In this document: positions 47,135 through 59,257 of the stretch, one piece after another | Layout: each line of letters starts with the position of its first letter | Position numbering within the stretch: position 1 is the stretch's first letter | Assembly (NCBI RefSeq): GCF_040802235.1 | Contig: NC_133169.1 | Span: 47,685,034-47,749,033, forward strand | Reading direction: 5' to 3' | DNA length: 64,000 nucleotides | Source of the DNA: Manis javanica | Taxonomy: Eukaryota; Chordata; Mammalia; Pholidota; Manidae | Made by a program: the position numbers and the translations under genes | The notes under the pieces: generated by a model | Told to the model about the DNA's origin: nothing | Databases searched by the model: none | Seen by the model: only the letters and a program-made list of their open reading frames with translations

Positions 47135-48484
47135 AATACTTTCTATTTTCATCTTATAAGAAAATTTATTGAAGTTACCTAATTCTAAATAAGTAGTGTA
47201 CTAATGGAGAATAATAGTCATATTTTAATGCAAAAATAAGTTCATATAAATATTAAAGGATTAAAAATATCTAACAGACTGAAAATTTCTTTCACCCCCA
47301 TGGACTTTAAGCAAGGAGAGGCCTTTTCTCCCAAGACCATTTATAAAATTTTATTTTTTGAATATTCTGGTTTCATGTTTTATTTTCAAAGATAATAAAT
47401 AACAGAAAGTTGAATAAATTACATGAAAGTGAACATCTGATACAAAACATTAGGCATTTGATTTATTTTATTTTTAGGCAAAATAGAGGGGAAAGAAATC
47501 AAAGGACAAAGGCAATGAGAAAGTGAAATTAAATATGATTTAAATCTGGAAGATTAAAATGGATAAGAAGTTAAAGATGAAGAACTTAATCAGGACATGC
47601 AGAGCATCTGTCAAACCCACACAGCACACAACATGCACAAACACCACATGCACCCTCCACACCCACACATGCTCTTCACATGTTCCTCTCAGCACTTTCC
47701 AGAAATGTATGCCTTGTGAATCAGACCAGGGTATCACAGACATGGAGTCAAGTGAAAAAAGCCCTCATTATTTCAGATATAATGACTCAGATTTATATAC
47801 ATTTTCTGCATCCAGTTTTTCTCTCAGGATAAGTTCCACTTTCCAGAATCTTATATATACAGATACATATAAAATTTATGATTTATGGCTGACCTGAAGA
47901 GTATTCACCAAACTTTGGGAACAATTTCATTGGTGAGAGTATGAGAAGGAAGGTGGTTTAAAAAATGGAGTGGTGAGTTATAACTGAGCAGTGGGAATTA
48001 CAATTATTTTTCTTGAGAATTGAATACACTACTCATAAATTTAAAGATACAAATTAAGATTGTAAAGGGAAAAGACATAGAGAGGCTAAAAGAATAGATT
48101 GAGAATAAAGAAAGTGAAAGAGGGTAATAAAATGGATGATTAGGAGGTAGAGAGAAGCACAATATTTTGAGAGAATAAAGGAGAGTAGGCACAAAAGCAT
48201 TGGAAAGCACAGAAGACATTTAGGGAGAAAAAGCAACTTTCCATCCAGAACAGAAGAGAAGAAAATAATAGTAATCTCTCAAACATACAATCATTTCAAT
48301 ATACATTGCTATTTTTTTTCCTGTATCCATACACTGAGAGGGGTCAGCAAGGGCAAACTGAGCTTTTCTGTGTGAGCACACCTATTTTGCACTTTCATAG
48401 AATCCATCCTCTCCAGTACTGGTAATTTCCAGAGTAAAATGACAAGTGTTTTCAAATTTAAAGGGCTCATAAGAAAATGACAAC
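47135..48484. other. Intergenic
   Basis: AT-rich sequence. The frame 47559-47897 is T/C/H-rich because of a CACA-type stretch (47610-47680). No gene recognised. Confidence 0.4.
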
Positions 48485-48935
48485 TTACATTTGCAACAAC
48501 ATGGATGGATCTAGTGAGTAATATGTGCAATGACATAAGTCAGGCAGAGAAAGACAAATACCATATGATTTCACTTATTTGTGGAATATAAAAACAAAGT
48601 GAAACAGAAGGAACAAAATAGCAGCAGACTCATAGACACTGAGAAGTGACTGGTGGTGACCATGGGGGAGCGTTTGGGGTCGTTGGGTATGGAGGATGGG
48701 AGGGAAAAGGGGGCATGAAATTTTCAATCATGATGTCAGTTGGTCGCTGGGTTGGTAGTACAGTGTGGGGAATATAGCTAACGATTCTGTAACATCTTTG
48801 TTTGTTGACAGATAGTAACTGCACTCATGGGGATGAGGATTTACTAATGTGGGTAACTGGTGAACCACTGTGTTGTATATTTGAAACCAATAAACCAAAA
48901 TAAGATTGTATATCAATGGTACTTCAATAAAAAAG
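48485..48935 (+). mobile_element. L1 3' end fragment
   Basis: ORF2 tail ('catttgcaacaacatggatg', 'aatgacataagtcaggcaga') with a 3'UTR ('gactggtggtgaccatgggg', 'gtgttgtatatttgaaacca') and an A-rich end near 48935-48945. Confidence 0.85.
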
Positions 48936-49582
48936 AAAAAAAAGAAAATGACATTTTCATGGGTTTTTTTTTTTCCAACTTTGGATACCTTTGTAATGGA
49001 AAGACAGCATTGACCTCCATTTAGGAAAGTATTAAAAAGCCTAACTCAAAATTCATAAGTCAACATGAACTAGATAACACACCTCAACTTTTAAAGACTC
49101 TGCTGTTTCACCTGCTGGAGGAAAAAAAATCTTTAAACCCTGTCTGCTTTCCCTGAGAGCTGGTCCAAAACTAGCGGATCACCCATCATGGTTTCGGCTC
49201 AGCCTGTTTGCTTTAAGGATGGACAGGGTAAGTCACCCAGAGAGCATCCTTTAAAGATCCACTAATCCCCACAGTGTTTGCCTTTGATAATGGATTTTCT
49301 CTCCCTTTTGAGTGCTTTGCACTGAAGACAATATCAATATCATAAAGCTGCGAGACACGTCATGTTGAGACACTTGTCCACAGCAATTCCACGTACCTGA
49401 ATAGTAGCCTCTGGGCTGTGTCCCAGCTGACCTTCTCCAAGGAGCCCCAAAAATCAAGGAGGGCCTGGTGTAGCTGTGCCTGCACCGTTTCAACATCGTG
49501 TGAACAACATATCTGCCCCTTGAGCAGAAACAGAGGGTGGGGATGGGAAAATTTAAAGGAGAGGGAGAAAAATTATTGCTTA
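48936..49582. other. Intergenic
   Basis: No gene recognised; short frames on both strands around 49250-49500 are unassigned. Confidence 0.4.
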
Positions 49583-49950
49583 TATGCCAGGTGGAGAAAG
49601 AGAAACGCCATATGAGTTCACTTTTATATGGAATCTAAAAGCAAAACAAAATAAAAAACAGTCATAGACTGATCCACACTGAGAAGTGACAAGTGGTTAC
49701 CATGGGGAGGGTTTGGAGTGGGTGAGTGAAATGGGTGAAGGAGACAAAAGGCACAAAATCACACTCATAATGTAAAGTAGTCATGGGAGTGAGAGTACAG
49801 AAGAGAAAACCTGCTTCATAGTTCTGAACATCCTTCTATGTTGGCAGTAAGTGCACTAGTTGCGGTGAGCATTTAATAATGGAGGTAACTGTCAAATCAC
49901 TAGTTGTATAATTAAAACCCATACTATTATTAACTATGCTTTATTTAAAA
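49583..49950 (+). mobile_element. L1 3' end fragment
   Basis: 'atgccaggtggagaaagaga' ORF2 end, then 'acaagtggttaccatgggga' and 'ggtaactgtcaaatcactag' of an L1 3'UTR. Confidence 0.78.
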
Positions 49951-51604
49951 ATATATCAAAAATAATTGCTTAGGGTCTATAATCATGGTAATGTTTGCAT
50001 TATCCAGTAAGATCAGTAAGAACAACACTTAAAGAAAATTCGGGAAGGAACATTTTCCCAAATATGTTTAGATTTCAAATAATTTTAGTGAAGAAACAAG
50101 GAGGTAAAAATGAAACAGCTAAATAATTTGGGGCTTCTCATCAATTTTTGTTAAAGTGAAAGCTCTTATTTTCAAGAAATAGGAAAAGCTAGAGCACTGC
50201 AAAAATTTTCCCACGTGCTTCCAGATTCCTGTTTCAAGTTATACCCGTGCCATTCAAACTCACAATGATTTTGACTGAGCTTCTCTGTCCTCCACATATC
50301 AGCGTTTATTTCCTTTTTGAAGAATCCAACTTCTAGGGGAAATATGTGTCCTTCATGTCCTGCGTCTCAGGCAATTATTTCCCCAGGAAAGGATGAGAGA
50401 TTTTGAGCAAGTATGAGAGGACCTTCATAGACTCTATGGTTTAGACATTTAGTTGCGCTTACATTTCATTTCTCAGATTCTAAGTCCTTGCAGATCCTGC
50501 CATTAACTCCCAACCCAGATTGGAGGGCTGACGCCACCACCCTTTCCTCCAGTGACACAAAAGATGAGATTCCACTGCGTTTCATTAGAAAAAACTTTTC
50601 TGCAAACTTTCAAATATTTCTAATATGTGTATGACTATTGAATCCTAAGATATTCATTTGCTTCTAAAGCATCCAACAATTTAAATGTAGGTCTGAGTCC
50701 CATAACCTTTAGATTGAGTCTGACGATCTCAGTTAAGCTTCAGTGGAGAAGGACATTGAGAGACACAGTCCTCTGACTTTGGGATAGATAGCATGGTTTT
50801 TAAGAAGTTGAACCACCAAATGCCTCATTGATTTTTCCTTTATATTGGACTTAAAGCAGCTTCCAGGGTGAATAACTTCCCTTCAGATTCTCACTAATGA
50901 ACCAGAGATGCCAGGGTAGAAGTTCCCCAGAAGTCTTCATTTTTGGCATCTATAACAATTCTCAAGTGATGTCAATGGCATTCTTATGAACACATAAAAT
51001 GTATGGCCCCTCTTGGAGCAGCGTCCTAATGAAGCAGCAGTGTCCTCTCCATTGCTGGGATAAGTGGCATCTATTCTCAGAGACTAGTCATCTAATATTC
51101 TTATCTTCTAGAACATACATAAATTTCAAACCAATGTATATGAATCTGTGCATTGGTTTGTGCCAAATAATTGCCTCTCCACATATCCTGAATGATACAC
51201 CTCCATGTTGACAATTTTATTTTTCTGTCACCTAGCAAGGCCTTGTTTGCTTTCCCACATTCATTAAAGTTGCTTTTTAGATGATGTTTTCATCCTCATT
51301 ATTTCCTGATATCATGATTGCATTTAGTAGAAAACATAAGACTGTTAGCCCAATTGAATCAAGTTAACAATTTCCAAATCCCCCAGAAGAATTTTGATTG
51401 AAATAGATTCCAAATCAATGTAGGGAACATTTTCATGGTACAATACTGAATATAACAAACAATGATATTGCATATTTTTAAAAAAGCTCTTTAAAATTCT
51501 CAGCAATGTGTACAGATTGAGTACACAAGCCTTGCACAAATTTTGTTAAATCCATCACTAATACTTCATTTTCTGGTCCAAATGTGTTTGCAGGTGCTGT
51601 CATT

Positions 51605-51975
51605 AAAAAAAAATCACAGACTTAGTGACTCAAACAACAGAAATTATTTCTTCACTGATGTGAAGCTGGAAGTCCAAGAGTGAAGTGTGAGCAAAGTTGG
51701 TTTCCTCTAAGTTGTGTCTCTTTGCAATAACCTTTAGATTGAGTCTGACTTGCAAAAGCCTGCCTTCTGGCTGTGTATTTATATGGGCGAATCCTTCTGT
51801 GCAAAGTGCCCCATGTGTCTCCCTGTGTGTGCTAATCTCCTCTTCTTAAACGGCCTCATTTTAACTCAGTTGTGCCTTCAAAGCCCTGTCTCAAAACAGT
51901 CATTTTCTGACGTCCTGTGAATGAGGAATTCAACATGTGAAATGTCTGAGTACACATTTCAACTCATAACACAGT
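51605..51975 (+). mobile_element. Old dispersed mammalian repeat
   Basis: The order 'cagacttagtgactcaaaca', 'gctggaagtccaagagt', 'aaacggcctcattttaactc', 'aacagtcattttctgacgtc' and 'aattcaacatgtgaaatg' fits a widely dispersed old mammalian element that I know by pattern but cannot name with certainty. Confidence 0.5.
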
Positions 51976-53480
51976 CAGTGCATATAATGCATGTGAAATC
52001 TTAGCATAAAAATGAGAGATCTCAAAAAGAAATGCAAACATAAAAATTAGAAATTATAGATTTGGAAATTTAAGTTTCTGAAAGGAAAATTTTACAGAAA
52101 GAGCAGATAAATTGAACATAAAATGATAGAAATTATGCAGTGAAGAAGGATATAAAAGACATAATTTTCCACCAATAATTTGTAGACACAGTAATCAGCA
52201 TTTCCTCTAATTTGATGACATAGAAATCTGTAGATAAAAGGTACTAAATAAACACCAAGTAGAAAACACACATACAGATAACCCAAAGATAAATAGTTTC
52301 AAAATTATTGAAAGTGAAGTATAAAGAGCAAGTCTTGAAAGCAGCAAAAACAAAAGTATGTTAAAGGGAAAAAGTGCTCCAAATAATGGATGATTTCTCA
52401 CTAGAAATAATGGTAGCACAAAGAGGGTAGAAAGATATTTTTAAAGTACTGAAAGGGAAAAACTGGTCAACAGAAATTTTAATGCCCATCAAAAATATGA
52501 TTGGGTATAGAAAGAAAAATAATGGAATCATTACATAAAGGACTAAGAGAATGTGTCAATGACAGAATTGTTCAAGAAGGCATACTAAAGTAAATTAATC
52601 AGACAGAAGGAGATGACGCAAGATGTAGAAGTCTTTTTCTGAGAAAAATAGTGAATAGAAAAATAAATGGTGAATATATGGATAAATGCCAAACATATTT
52701 TTTTCTTATTTGATGATTGTTTATTTTTTCATGAGACCTATAACTTCATAAACCATGTGTATTACATTTCCTTTTGGGGTTTATAGCACGTATAGTAATA
52801 GTACATATGAAAGGGTAACAAATCAATGGGAGTATCTGATTTTATGCAATTGCAAAACATATTTTACAGAAGGAGTAGGTTATTAATTTTAAATGACATA
52901 GAAAATACAGTGTATTTCCTAGGGCAGCTATATGCAATAAAAATAGCAAGAAAACCAACAAAATATAGATTCTAAAAAACATTCAAATAATAACTAAAAA
53001 TTGCAAGGAAAGAAGAAAGAGCAGAAAAACAGAAAAGAGGTGGAAAGAAAAAATGATGGAAGACTCAATATCTTGGAATATTTTGTGGTTCCAGAGTGTT
53101 TCTTTTTTAGAGCTAGAAGATATTTGGTGCAGTTTTTTGGGGGTATCTGAAGCAGGAAATCTCTACATGGGCAAAAGAATCCTTTTTTGAGTTGTTTTTG
53201 CTATATTCAAAACAATTGGATATGTAAAAATGAGTTTATGGGTATTGGACTTTGAATATAGTCATAGAACGCTGTGAGGAAGTGAAAAACAGAGGCTGAT
53301 AAACAGTCATTGGCTCAGTTAGGTATTACCCTGATGTACCTCCTATATTCAATAATATCTTTGAAAGGTTTTTTATTTATTGCATTGTTCATAAATGCAA
53401 AATTTTGTAAAGTACCTGAATGTCAAAAACAGGATATTAGTAAAATTATGGTATACATAGTAGAGTAGGTTATTCATATA

Positions 53481-53546
53481 TATATAAGAAAGGCAATCTC
53501 TAGAACTGAAGTTATAATATATAAGAAAGGCAATCTCTAGAACTGA
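53481..53546. repeat. 37-bp-offset direct duplication
   Basis: A 29-base text starting tatataagaaaggcaatctc occurs at 53481 and 53518 without change. Confidence 0.9.
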
Positions 53547-53661
53547 TAAGTAACGATTCCCAGCAAGTAGTAAGTGAAAAAGCTATTGCAAGAGAGTCTA
53601 TATACTATACTGTGAAATAAGGAAACATACGTGGGTCTTCTCTTTAAAAAATGAAACACAG

Positions 53662-53988
53662 TGTGGGTAAAATTGCAATATTTCCAGAATCTCTCCCCTG
53701 GCCTTAGTGCATCGCCATATCAATAGATGTTGCCAAGGGGTGGAGAGAAGTAGTCCATCTTCATATCAACAGATGATTACAAGGGGAAGTGAGGGCATAA
53801 CTAGACTGAAGAGGTGGGGTGGGACCCCGTTTTGCAGACTGTTCATGAGAGACACAGTTGAGCAGAAGTGGATGACTGCTTGTAGCAATAAACAAGTGTT
53901 TCCCACTTTATTTCTCCCTTTGATTTTGGCTTCAAAGATTATTTGCCCAGGGCTAGGAACTTATTCCTCACTCCACCCCTAGGTTACA
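53662..53988 (+). repeat. 5' LTR
   Basis: TG...CA boundaries (tgtgggtaaa to aggttaca). AATAAA near 53886 with a T-rich tail marks R. A TGG primer-site start (tggtaagagtcag) follows two bases after the LTR, at 53991; I cannot assign the tRNA. Confidence 0.85.
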
Positions 53989-54999
53989 TGTGGTAAGAGT
54001 CAGTAGGACATCTGAACCCAAAATCTGTCTTTGTGGGTGTGACACTTAGGCAGGCTGCCCCTGGAGATGATGGGGAGATAACAGGAAATGTCCCTGTGGA
54101 TGGTGGGGAGTTCCCCCGTGGCTCCAGCAGTGGAGGGTGTGGCATCCGCCAGGAGACCCGTATCTGTGGGGCTCCCAACTGGGGAGCACCTAGTGGGAAA
54201 TTTAGACTAGGATAAAGCTCCTACTAAATGGGTGGGTACCTTCCCAGAATTGGGGAAGGGTGGAGACACCAGAAGCTCTGGAATCAGCCCTCTGTGAGAA
54301 AGAAGACTGCTCAGAGGCCCTGAGTAGACATGCCAAAGCCGGGATTGTGGGATGTTTGTTTGTTGAGATAGGGGAAAGTGTTTTCGAGGAGAGACACACA
54401 ATTTGGCTTCACTTGGAGGAGCTGGGTGGTGACCTATAGACACCTTAAAACACATTTATTGAGAAGACAGGTTTCACTGCTGGAAGATATTTTGTATCTC
54501 TCCTTGTGTCCCTATCGACTATTCTTACCCCCCACATAGAGCAGCCCATAAGTGAAGCTACTCATAGTTTAGCAGCTCTGGAGGAGATTGAAACAATAAG
54601 AGAATGGAAGGAAGTACAGGCTATTACTGAAAGAAGGGGTGCAAAGGACCGGGGAAGGTCTCGAGGACTCAGATGTTGGTTGATTTAATAAAGGCCGGGG
54701 TAGTGAAAGTGCCTATTGATGGGCAGTGCAACAGGGTCCTGTTAGAACTGTGACACCAGTTAAAGCCAGAGGAGTAGTTCCAGCCACTGAGGTCCAGGAC
54801 ATGGAGGCTGGAGACATAGCCTCATGTCTGGCCTGTATCCCTATGGGACTTCCTGGGGGACAGTACTCAGGCTCTGCCTGGGCCCTCACCCACACAGGAG
54901 GAAGATTGGGCATTGTGCTTTGACTGAGGTGGGGGTCAAGACCCCCACCTTAGGAAATGTGGTGGGGACCAGAGGCCACATGCAGAATTACCAATTCAT

Positions 55000-56090
55000 T
55001 GATCCCCCATGAATGTACAAATTGTCCTGGCACTGGTAGGCAAAGGAGCTGAATGTTATCTGACTAATGGCAACTCTGAACATTTTCCTGGGACCTCAGC
55101 TGTGAAAGGCAGCTATGGAGGTGAGGAAATTAGACTGAATAAAGACCAAATCCCACTGGAGATAGGGCATTACCCCAATAGAGTACACTGAGTGTATTTC
55201 TCCCATCCCTGAATATACTTTGGGTATAGATATCCTGCAGCACTTGAGGTTACAGACCACTGCAGGTGAATTCAGACTGAGGGTACATGTGGTAAAGGCA
55301 GCTCTGAGGGGACTAGCTAAGCACCCACCTGTAGCTCTGCCTGTACTTCAGTGGGAGACAAATACTAAGCAGTATATATCCCCCGGGGACACAAGGAAAT
55401 TGGAGAAACTCTATAGGAGTTGGAGAATTTGGACATCATAAAGGCCACTCATAGTCCTTTTAATCCCCCAGTGTGGCCAGTGAAGAAGCCAGACAACTCC
55501 AAGCATATGACCATGGATTACAGGGTATTGAATAAAGTCATACCCCCTTTGCATGCTGCTGTCCCCTCTATTGCAGCCCTTTGTGGACACCCTCAGTCAT
55601 GAACAAGGAATGTGTCATTATGGTGTGGACCTTGCTAATGCTTTCTTCTCTACTGCCATAACAAAGGGAAGTCAGAAACAGTCTGCCTTCACCTGGGAAA
55701 GCTTGCAGTGTACATTCACTGTCCTTCCACAGGCATACCTCCACAGTCCCACCAAGTGTCACAGTCTAGGAAGTGAGCTAGACTGCTGCAACATCTACAG
55801 GAGAAAGGACAGGCTGTGAACAGCACCAGTGTTCAGGGACCTGGTTTGTTAGCACAGTTCCTGGGGGTTTTCAGATTGGGTAAAATTAAACTTTTTGCAG
55901 AAGCAGTCATAGACAAGGTCCAGGCTTTCCCCACACCTACCACTGTGGCAGCATCACAAGAGTTTTGGGGTCTTTTGGGCTACTCTGTAGTGTTTATTCT
56001 GCACTGGGCACAAATTCTTAAGCCCTTTTACCAGTTGGTATGGAAGAGCATCTGGTGTGACTGAGATGAAACATATACAGCTTCTTTTAC
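55000..56090 (+). pseudogene. ERV protease / reverse transcriptase remnants
   Basis: Scattered pieces in several frames: a protease-like stretch (55009-55260), RT text with WPVKKPD and the YLHSPT block (55420-55770), and a connection-like piece with VIDKVQAFPTPTTVAA (55816-56064). No intact YxDD box was found. Stops and frameshifts occur throughout. Confidence 0.75.
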
Positions 56091-56599
56091 TGCTGATAAG
56101 TGGGTAGTCAAGGCAGTACAGTCCTTGAATGTAATGGACTCATCAAGGCCCTATAAGCTAGATGTTCATGTAACTGAAGATGGTTATGCATGGGGCCTTT
56201 GGCAGCAGCTTGAATGGACCTACTAACCTATTGGATTCTGGTCACAACTATGGAAAGGAGCAGAGGCCAAGTACACCTTGATAGAGTAGCAACTGGCTGC
56301 TGAGTTCCATGCTTTGCTGGCTACTGAGCCCATCATTGGAACAACTCAGACCTACATAATAACCACCTATCCCATCACAGGGTGTGAGACTAGACCCAAA
56401 GGTCATGAAATCACATGGCACAGGGACCTAAACTCGCCAGATGGTCACATATTTACAGCATCATAGCACGCTGTCAAATAGCCCTTAAGGGAGAACTCCA
56501 ATGCTTATTGGGGCTAGTAATATATAACCGTGGAAAGAGGGAAGAATTTGTTTTGAGCCATTTGTAGCCACGAGTCCTTGTCAGGAGGGAAAAGCCTCT

Positions 56600-57840
56600 A
56601 TATCTGAAGACGATTGGTACACAGATGGCTCCAGTCGCGGGTAGCCCCCGAAGTGGAGGGCTGTGGCTTTCCATCCTAAGGCTGAGACAATATGGATGGA
56701 GGATGGAGCGGGGAAGAGCAGGCAATGCGCTGAGATGTGGGCGGTATGGCTCATGATCAACCAGGAGACCTCCCCTATAGTCGTCTGCCGTGACAGCTGG
56801 TCTGTCTATTGGCACTTGACTCTACAGCTACCATTATGGCACCATGCCAATGGGATAGTTTTTCACTGGCCTCTTTGGGGACAAGAGTTGTGGCAAGACC
56901 TATGGACCTCTGGTCAAACTAAGACAGTTATCATAGATCATGCGACTGGCCATTTGCTTTTGGCATCCCCAGGGAATGATGAAGCAGACACATTGGCCCA
57001 GGTATGTTGGCTACAAGGAAAGCCTGCCTTTGATATGGCCCAATAGTTACATTAGCATTTGTTGCGTGCAGAACAAAAGACAATGGGGGCTGTAGCCCAT
57101 CAGTGGGGCTTGCTGTAGACCTTTCAATAAGTCAGCAGAACCCAGAATGAGTGTCTTGTGTGCTCTAAGAGGGGCTTACACTATATCCTACAGCAACATG
57201 GACCACAGTAAAGGGTCTGATACACCTTGTCAGGTGGCAGTTCGACTCTATTGGGCCTCTGCCCATATCAGAAGGATATCAGAATGCCGGGACTTGTGTA
57301 GACACAGCTACTGGACTGTTAGTTGCTTTTCCTGCACATTTTGCAAATCAGCAAAACACCAAGAGGGGTCTAGAGTGTTTCTTTGCAGCCTATGGCCAGC
57401 CACAGGTGACAGAGAGATCAAGGCACCCACTTTACTGAACATATTTTACAAGAATTTGTATATCAGTTAGGGATAAAGTGGAAGTGTCATGTACCATATA
57501 TCCTTACCAGTGCAGGCATGATAGAAAGGTACAATAGTTTGTTGAAATCTGGCCTGAAGTCAGACACCAATAGTCTACAGGGATGGTCAGTTCACTTATG
57601 CACAGTTCTATGGCGCTTGAATGAGAAGCACTGAAAAGGAGCCTTGAGCCCTGTGGATATGCTAACACACATGGCTGCCTTTCCTGTATAAGCGTATGTG
57701 CAAACCAAAGAGGAGTTATTGAAGTTAGGATATGACCAGCAGAGCAACACCCTGCTGCCAGTCCCAAATGCATTAACCCCTGGAGACTCTGTTGAGTGGA
57801 CACGGCCCTGGACATTCTGACACACAGCCCAGCAATGGCT
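56600..57840 (+). pseudogene. ERV RNase H / integrase remnants
   Basis: RNase H-like text starts with a WYTDGS motif near 56620. The open piece at 56663-57046 ends with GNDEADTLAQ, a typical RNase H end. Integrase-like fragments follow to about 57830 (a GxKWK-type block near 57475 and an ERYN block near 57530). The frame changes repeatedly. Confidence 0.75.
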
Positions 57841-58120
57841 GGCCCTTCTGGCACCTTGGGAAAATGCCTGGAGCTGGCCTCCTGTATGTTACTATGTTAC
57901 TGGAATAACAGCGGAATGACACCCAATGGTCATGGTAGTTTGCCTAAAACATTCAGGATGTAAGAGCATCTTACAGGGAAGTTTTCTTTATCTTTATGGT
58001 CTGTGCACGTACCTCCCATTTCTATAAATGAAGAAATTGAGTCCCACAGGGGTTTTGTGACTTGCCAAAATCATAGCCAGAAAAAGTGAGATACAGACTA
58101 AAACCTAAGTGTCTGGGCTG

Positions 58121-58520
58121 GCCTCCCTCGGGATCCCTCCTACTCCCACAGACCCCACTGCCATCCCTCGGACTCCCTCGGGTTTCCTCGGGCACCCTCG
58201 CCCTCACTCGGAATCCCTCGGACTCCCACGCCCTCTCTTGCTTTCCCTCACCCTCACTCGGACTCCCTCGCAATCACTCGTCCTCCCTCGGACTCCCTCA
58301 CCCTCCATCGGACTCCCTTGTAATTCCTCACCCTCCCTCGGATTCCCTCGGACTCCCTCGCCCTCACTCAGACTCTCTCGGAATCCCACGCACTCACTCG
58401 CCCTCCCTCGGAATCCCTCGCCCTCCTTTGGAATCCCTGGAATCCCTGCTCCTCCCTAGGACTCCCTCAGACTCCTTGAGCTCCCTCGCCCTCCCTCAGA
58501 CTCCCTTGGACTACCTCGCC
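58121..58520 (+). repeat. 10-bp CpG minisatellite inside the provirus
   Basis: About 40 units of 10 bp, consensus gactccctcg. The period is exact for 32 units (58121-58440), then shifts by one base. About 23 units still end in CG; others end in CA or TG, as decayed CpG would. Because 10 is not a multiple of 3, all three frames give the same 10-residue Ser/Pro/Leu-rich repeat, which explains the stop-free frames at 58086-58568 and 58109-58459. Confidence 0.95.
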
Positions 58521-58924
58521 TGCCACTGTCCTGTCACAGGACCCCTCTCTTGGATGCATCCTACCTGATGGACAAGATTTGACTTTGCTGGTGTCATTAA
58601 AACATGCATCTTATCTTCTTTAAAGTTATTTGCTTCTACAGTCCCTGTGGCCTGGACCTGACCCCTGGCTGCAGTTTCCTCATGGTGATTGCTGTGAACT
58701 CCCTACCTGTTCACCTGCTGACCGCCTGTGGAATGGGTGAGTTATGGCCTTAAACTGCATAGGACTTTGAATCTAGCTGAATCTTCTGGACTGAGGATAT
58801 CACAGTTTTATTGCTATTGTTGTTGTATATTATTAGTCTGGTTACAGTGCTCCACCTTTCTCACACAGGTGCCATTGTGAAAGATGGGGAGTGAGTAGAT
58901 TGTGAGGTGAGATTTCTGATGGGG

Positions 58925-59253
58925 TGTGCTCCGGATAAAATTGTAATATTTCCTGAAGCTCTCAGCTGGCCTCAGTGCATCTCCATATCAATAGGTGTTT
59001 CCAAAGAGTGGAGAGAAGTAGTCTATCTCCATATCAATAGATAATTACAAGGGGAGTGAGGGCATGACTGGGCCAGAGTGGTTGGGTGGGGTCCCTTTTG
59101 GAAGCTGGGTCACGAGAGACACTGGTGAGCAGAAATAGACAACAGCGTGTAAGCAATAAATGTGTTTCTTCCACTTTATTTCTCCCTTTAACTGATTTTG
59201 GCTTCAAAGGTAATTTTCCCCAGGCTAGGAACATATTTTCTCCCAGAGTTACA
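58925..59253 (+). repeat. 3' LTR
   Basis: Begins tgtgctccgg after a purine run (gatgggg) and ends gagttaca. It aligns with the 5' LTR along its length, including the 'gagagaagtagt' and 'tttggcttcaaag' segments. Confidence 0.85.
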
Positions 59254-59257
59254 ACAG

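Larger units (their letters stand above)
49951..53657. other. Intergenic, largely unassigned
   Basis: No gene seen in 3.7 kb apart from the repeats listed separately. Short frames (50999-51211, 52092-52419) lack recognisable domains. Confidence 0.4.
53658..59257 (+). mobile_element. Complete but decayed ERV provirus
   Basis: Two related LTRs enclose pol remnants. The outer bases acag (53658-53661 and 59254-59257) form a 4-bp target duplication, the length typical of gammaretrovirus-like class I ERVs. The internal part (about 4.9 kb) is short for a provirus, so gag and env are largely lost. All frames are broken by many stops and shifts. The LTRs look roughly 80-85 percent alike by eye, which means an old insertion. 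Confidence 0.85.

Noticed and set aside
47610-47700. His/Thr-rich protein frame
   Set aside because: Caused by CACA-type simple sequence.
53481-53546. Possible start of a regular repeat-spacer array
   Set aside because: Only two copies 37 bases apart; a simple duplication.
58086-58568. 160-codon Ser/Pro-rich open frame
   Set aside because: It is a by-product of a stop-free 10-bp minisatellite; a second frame is open over the same stretch.
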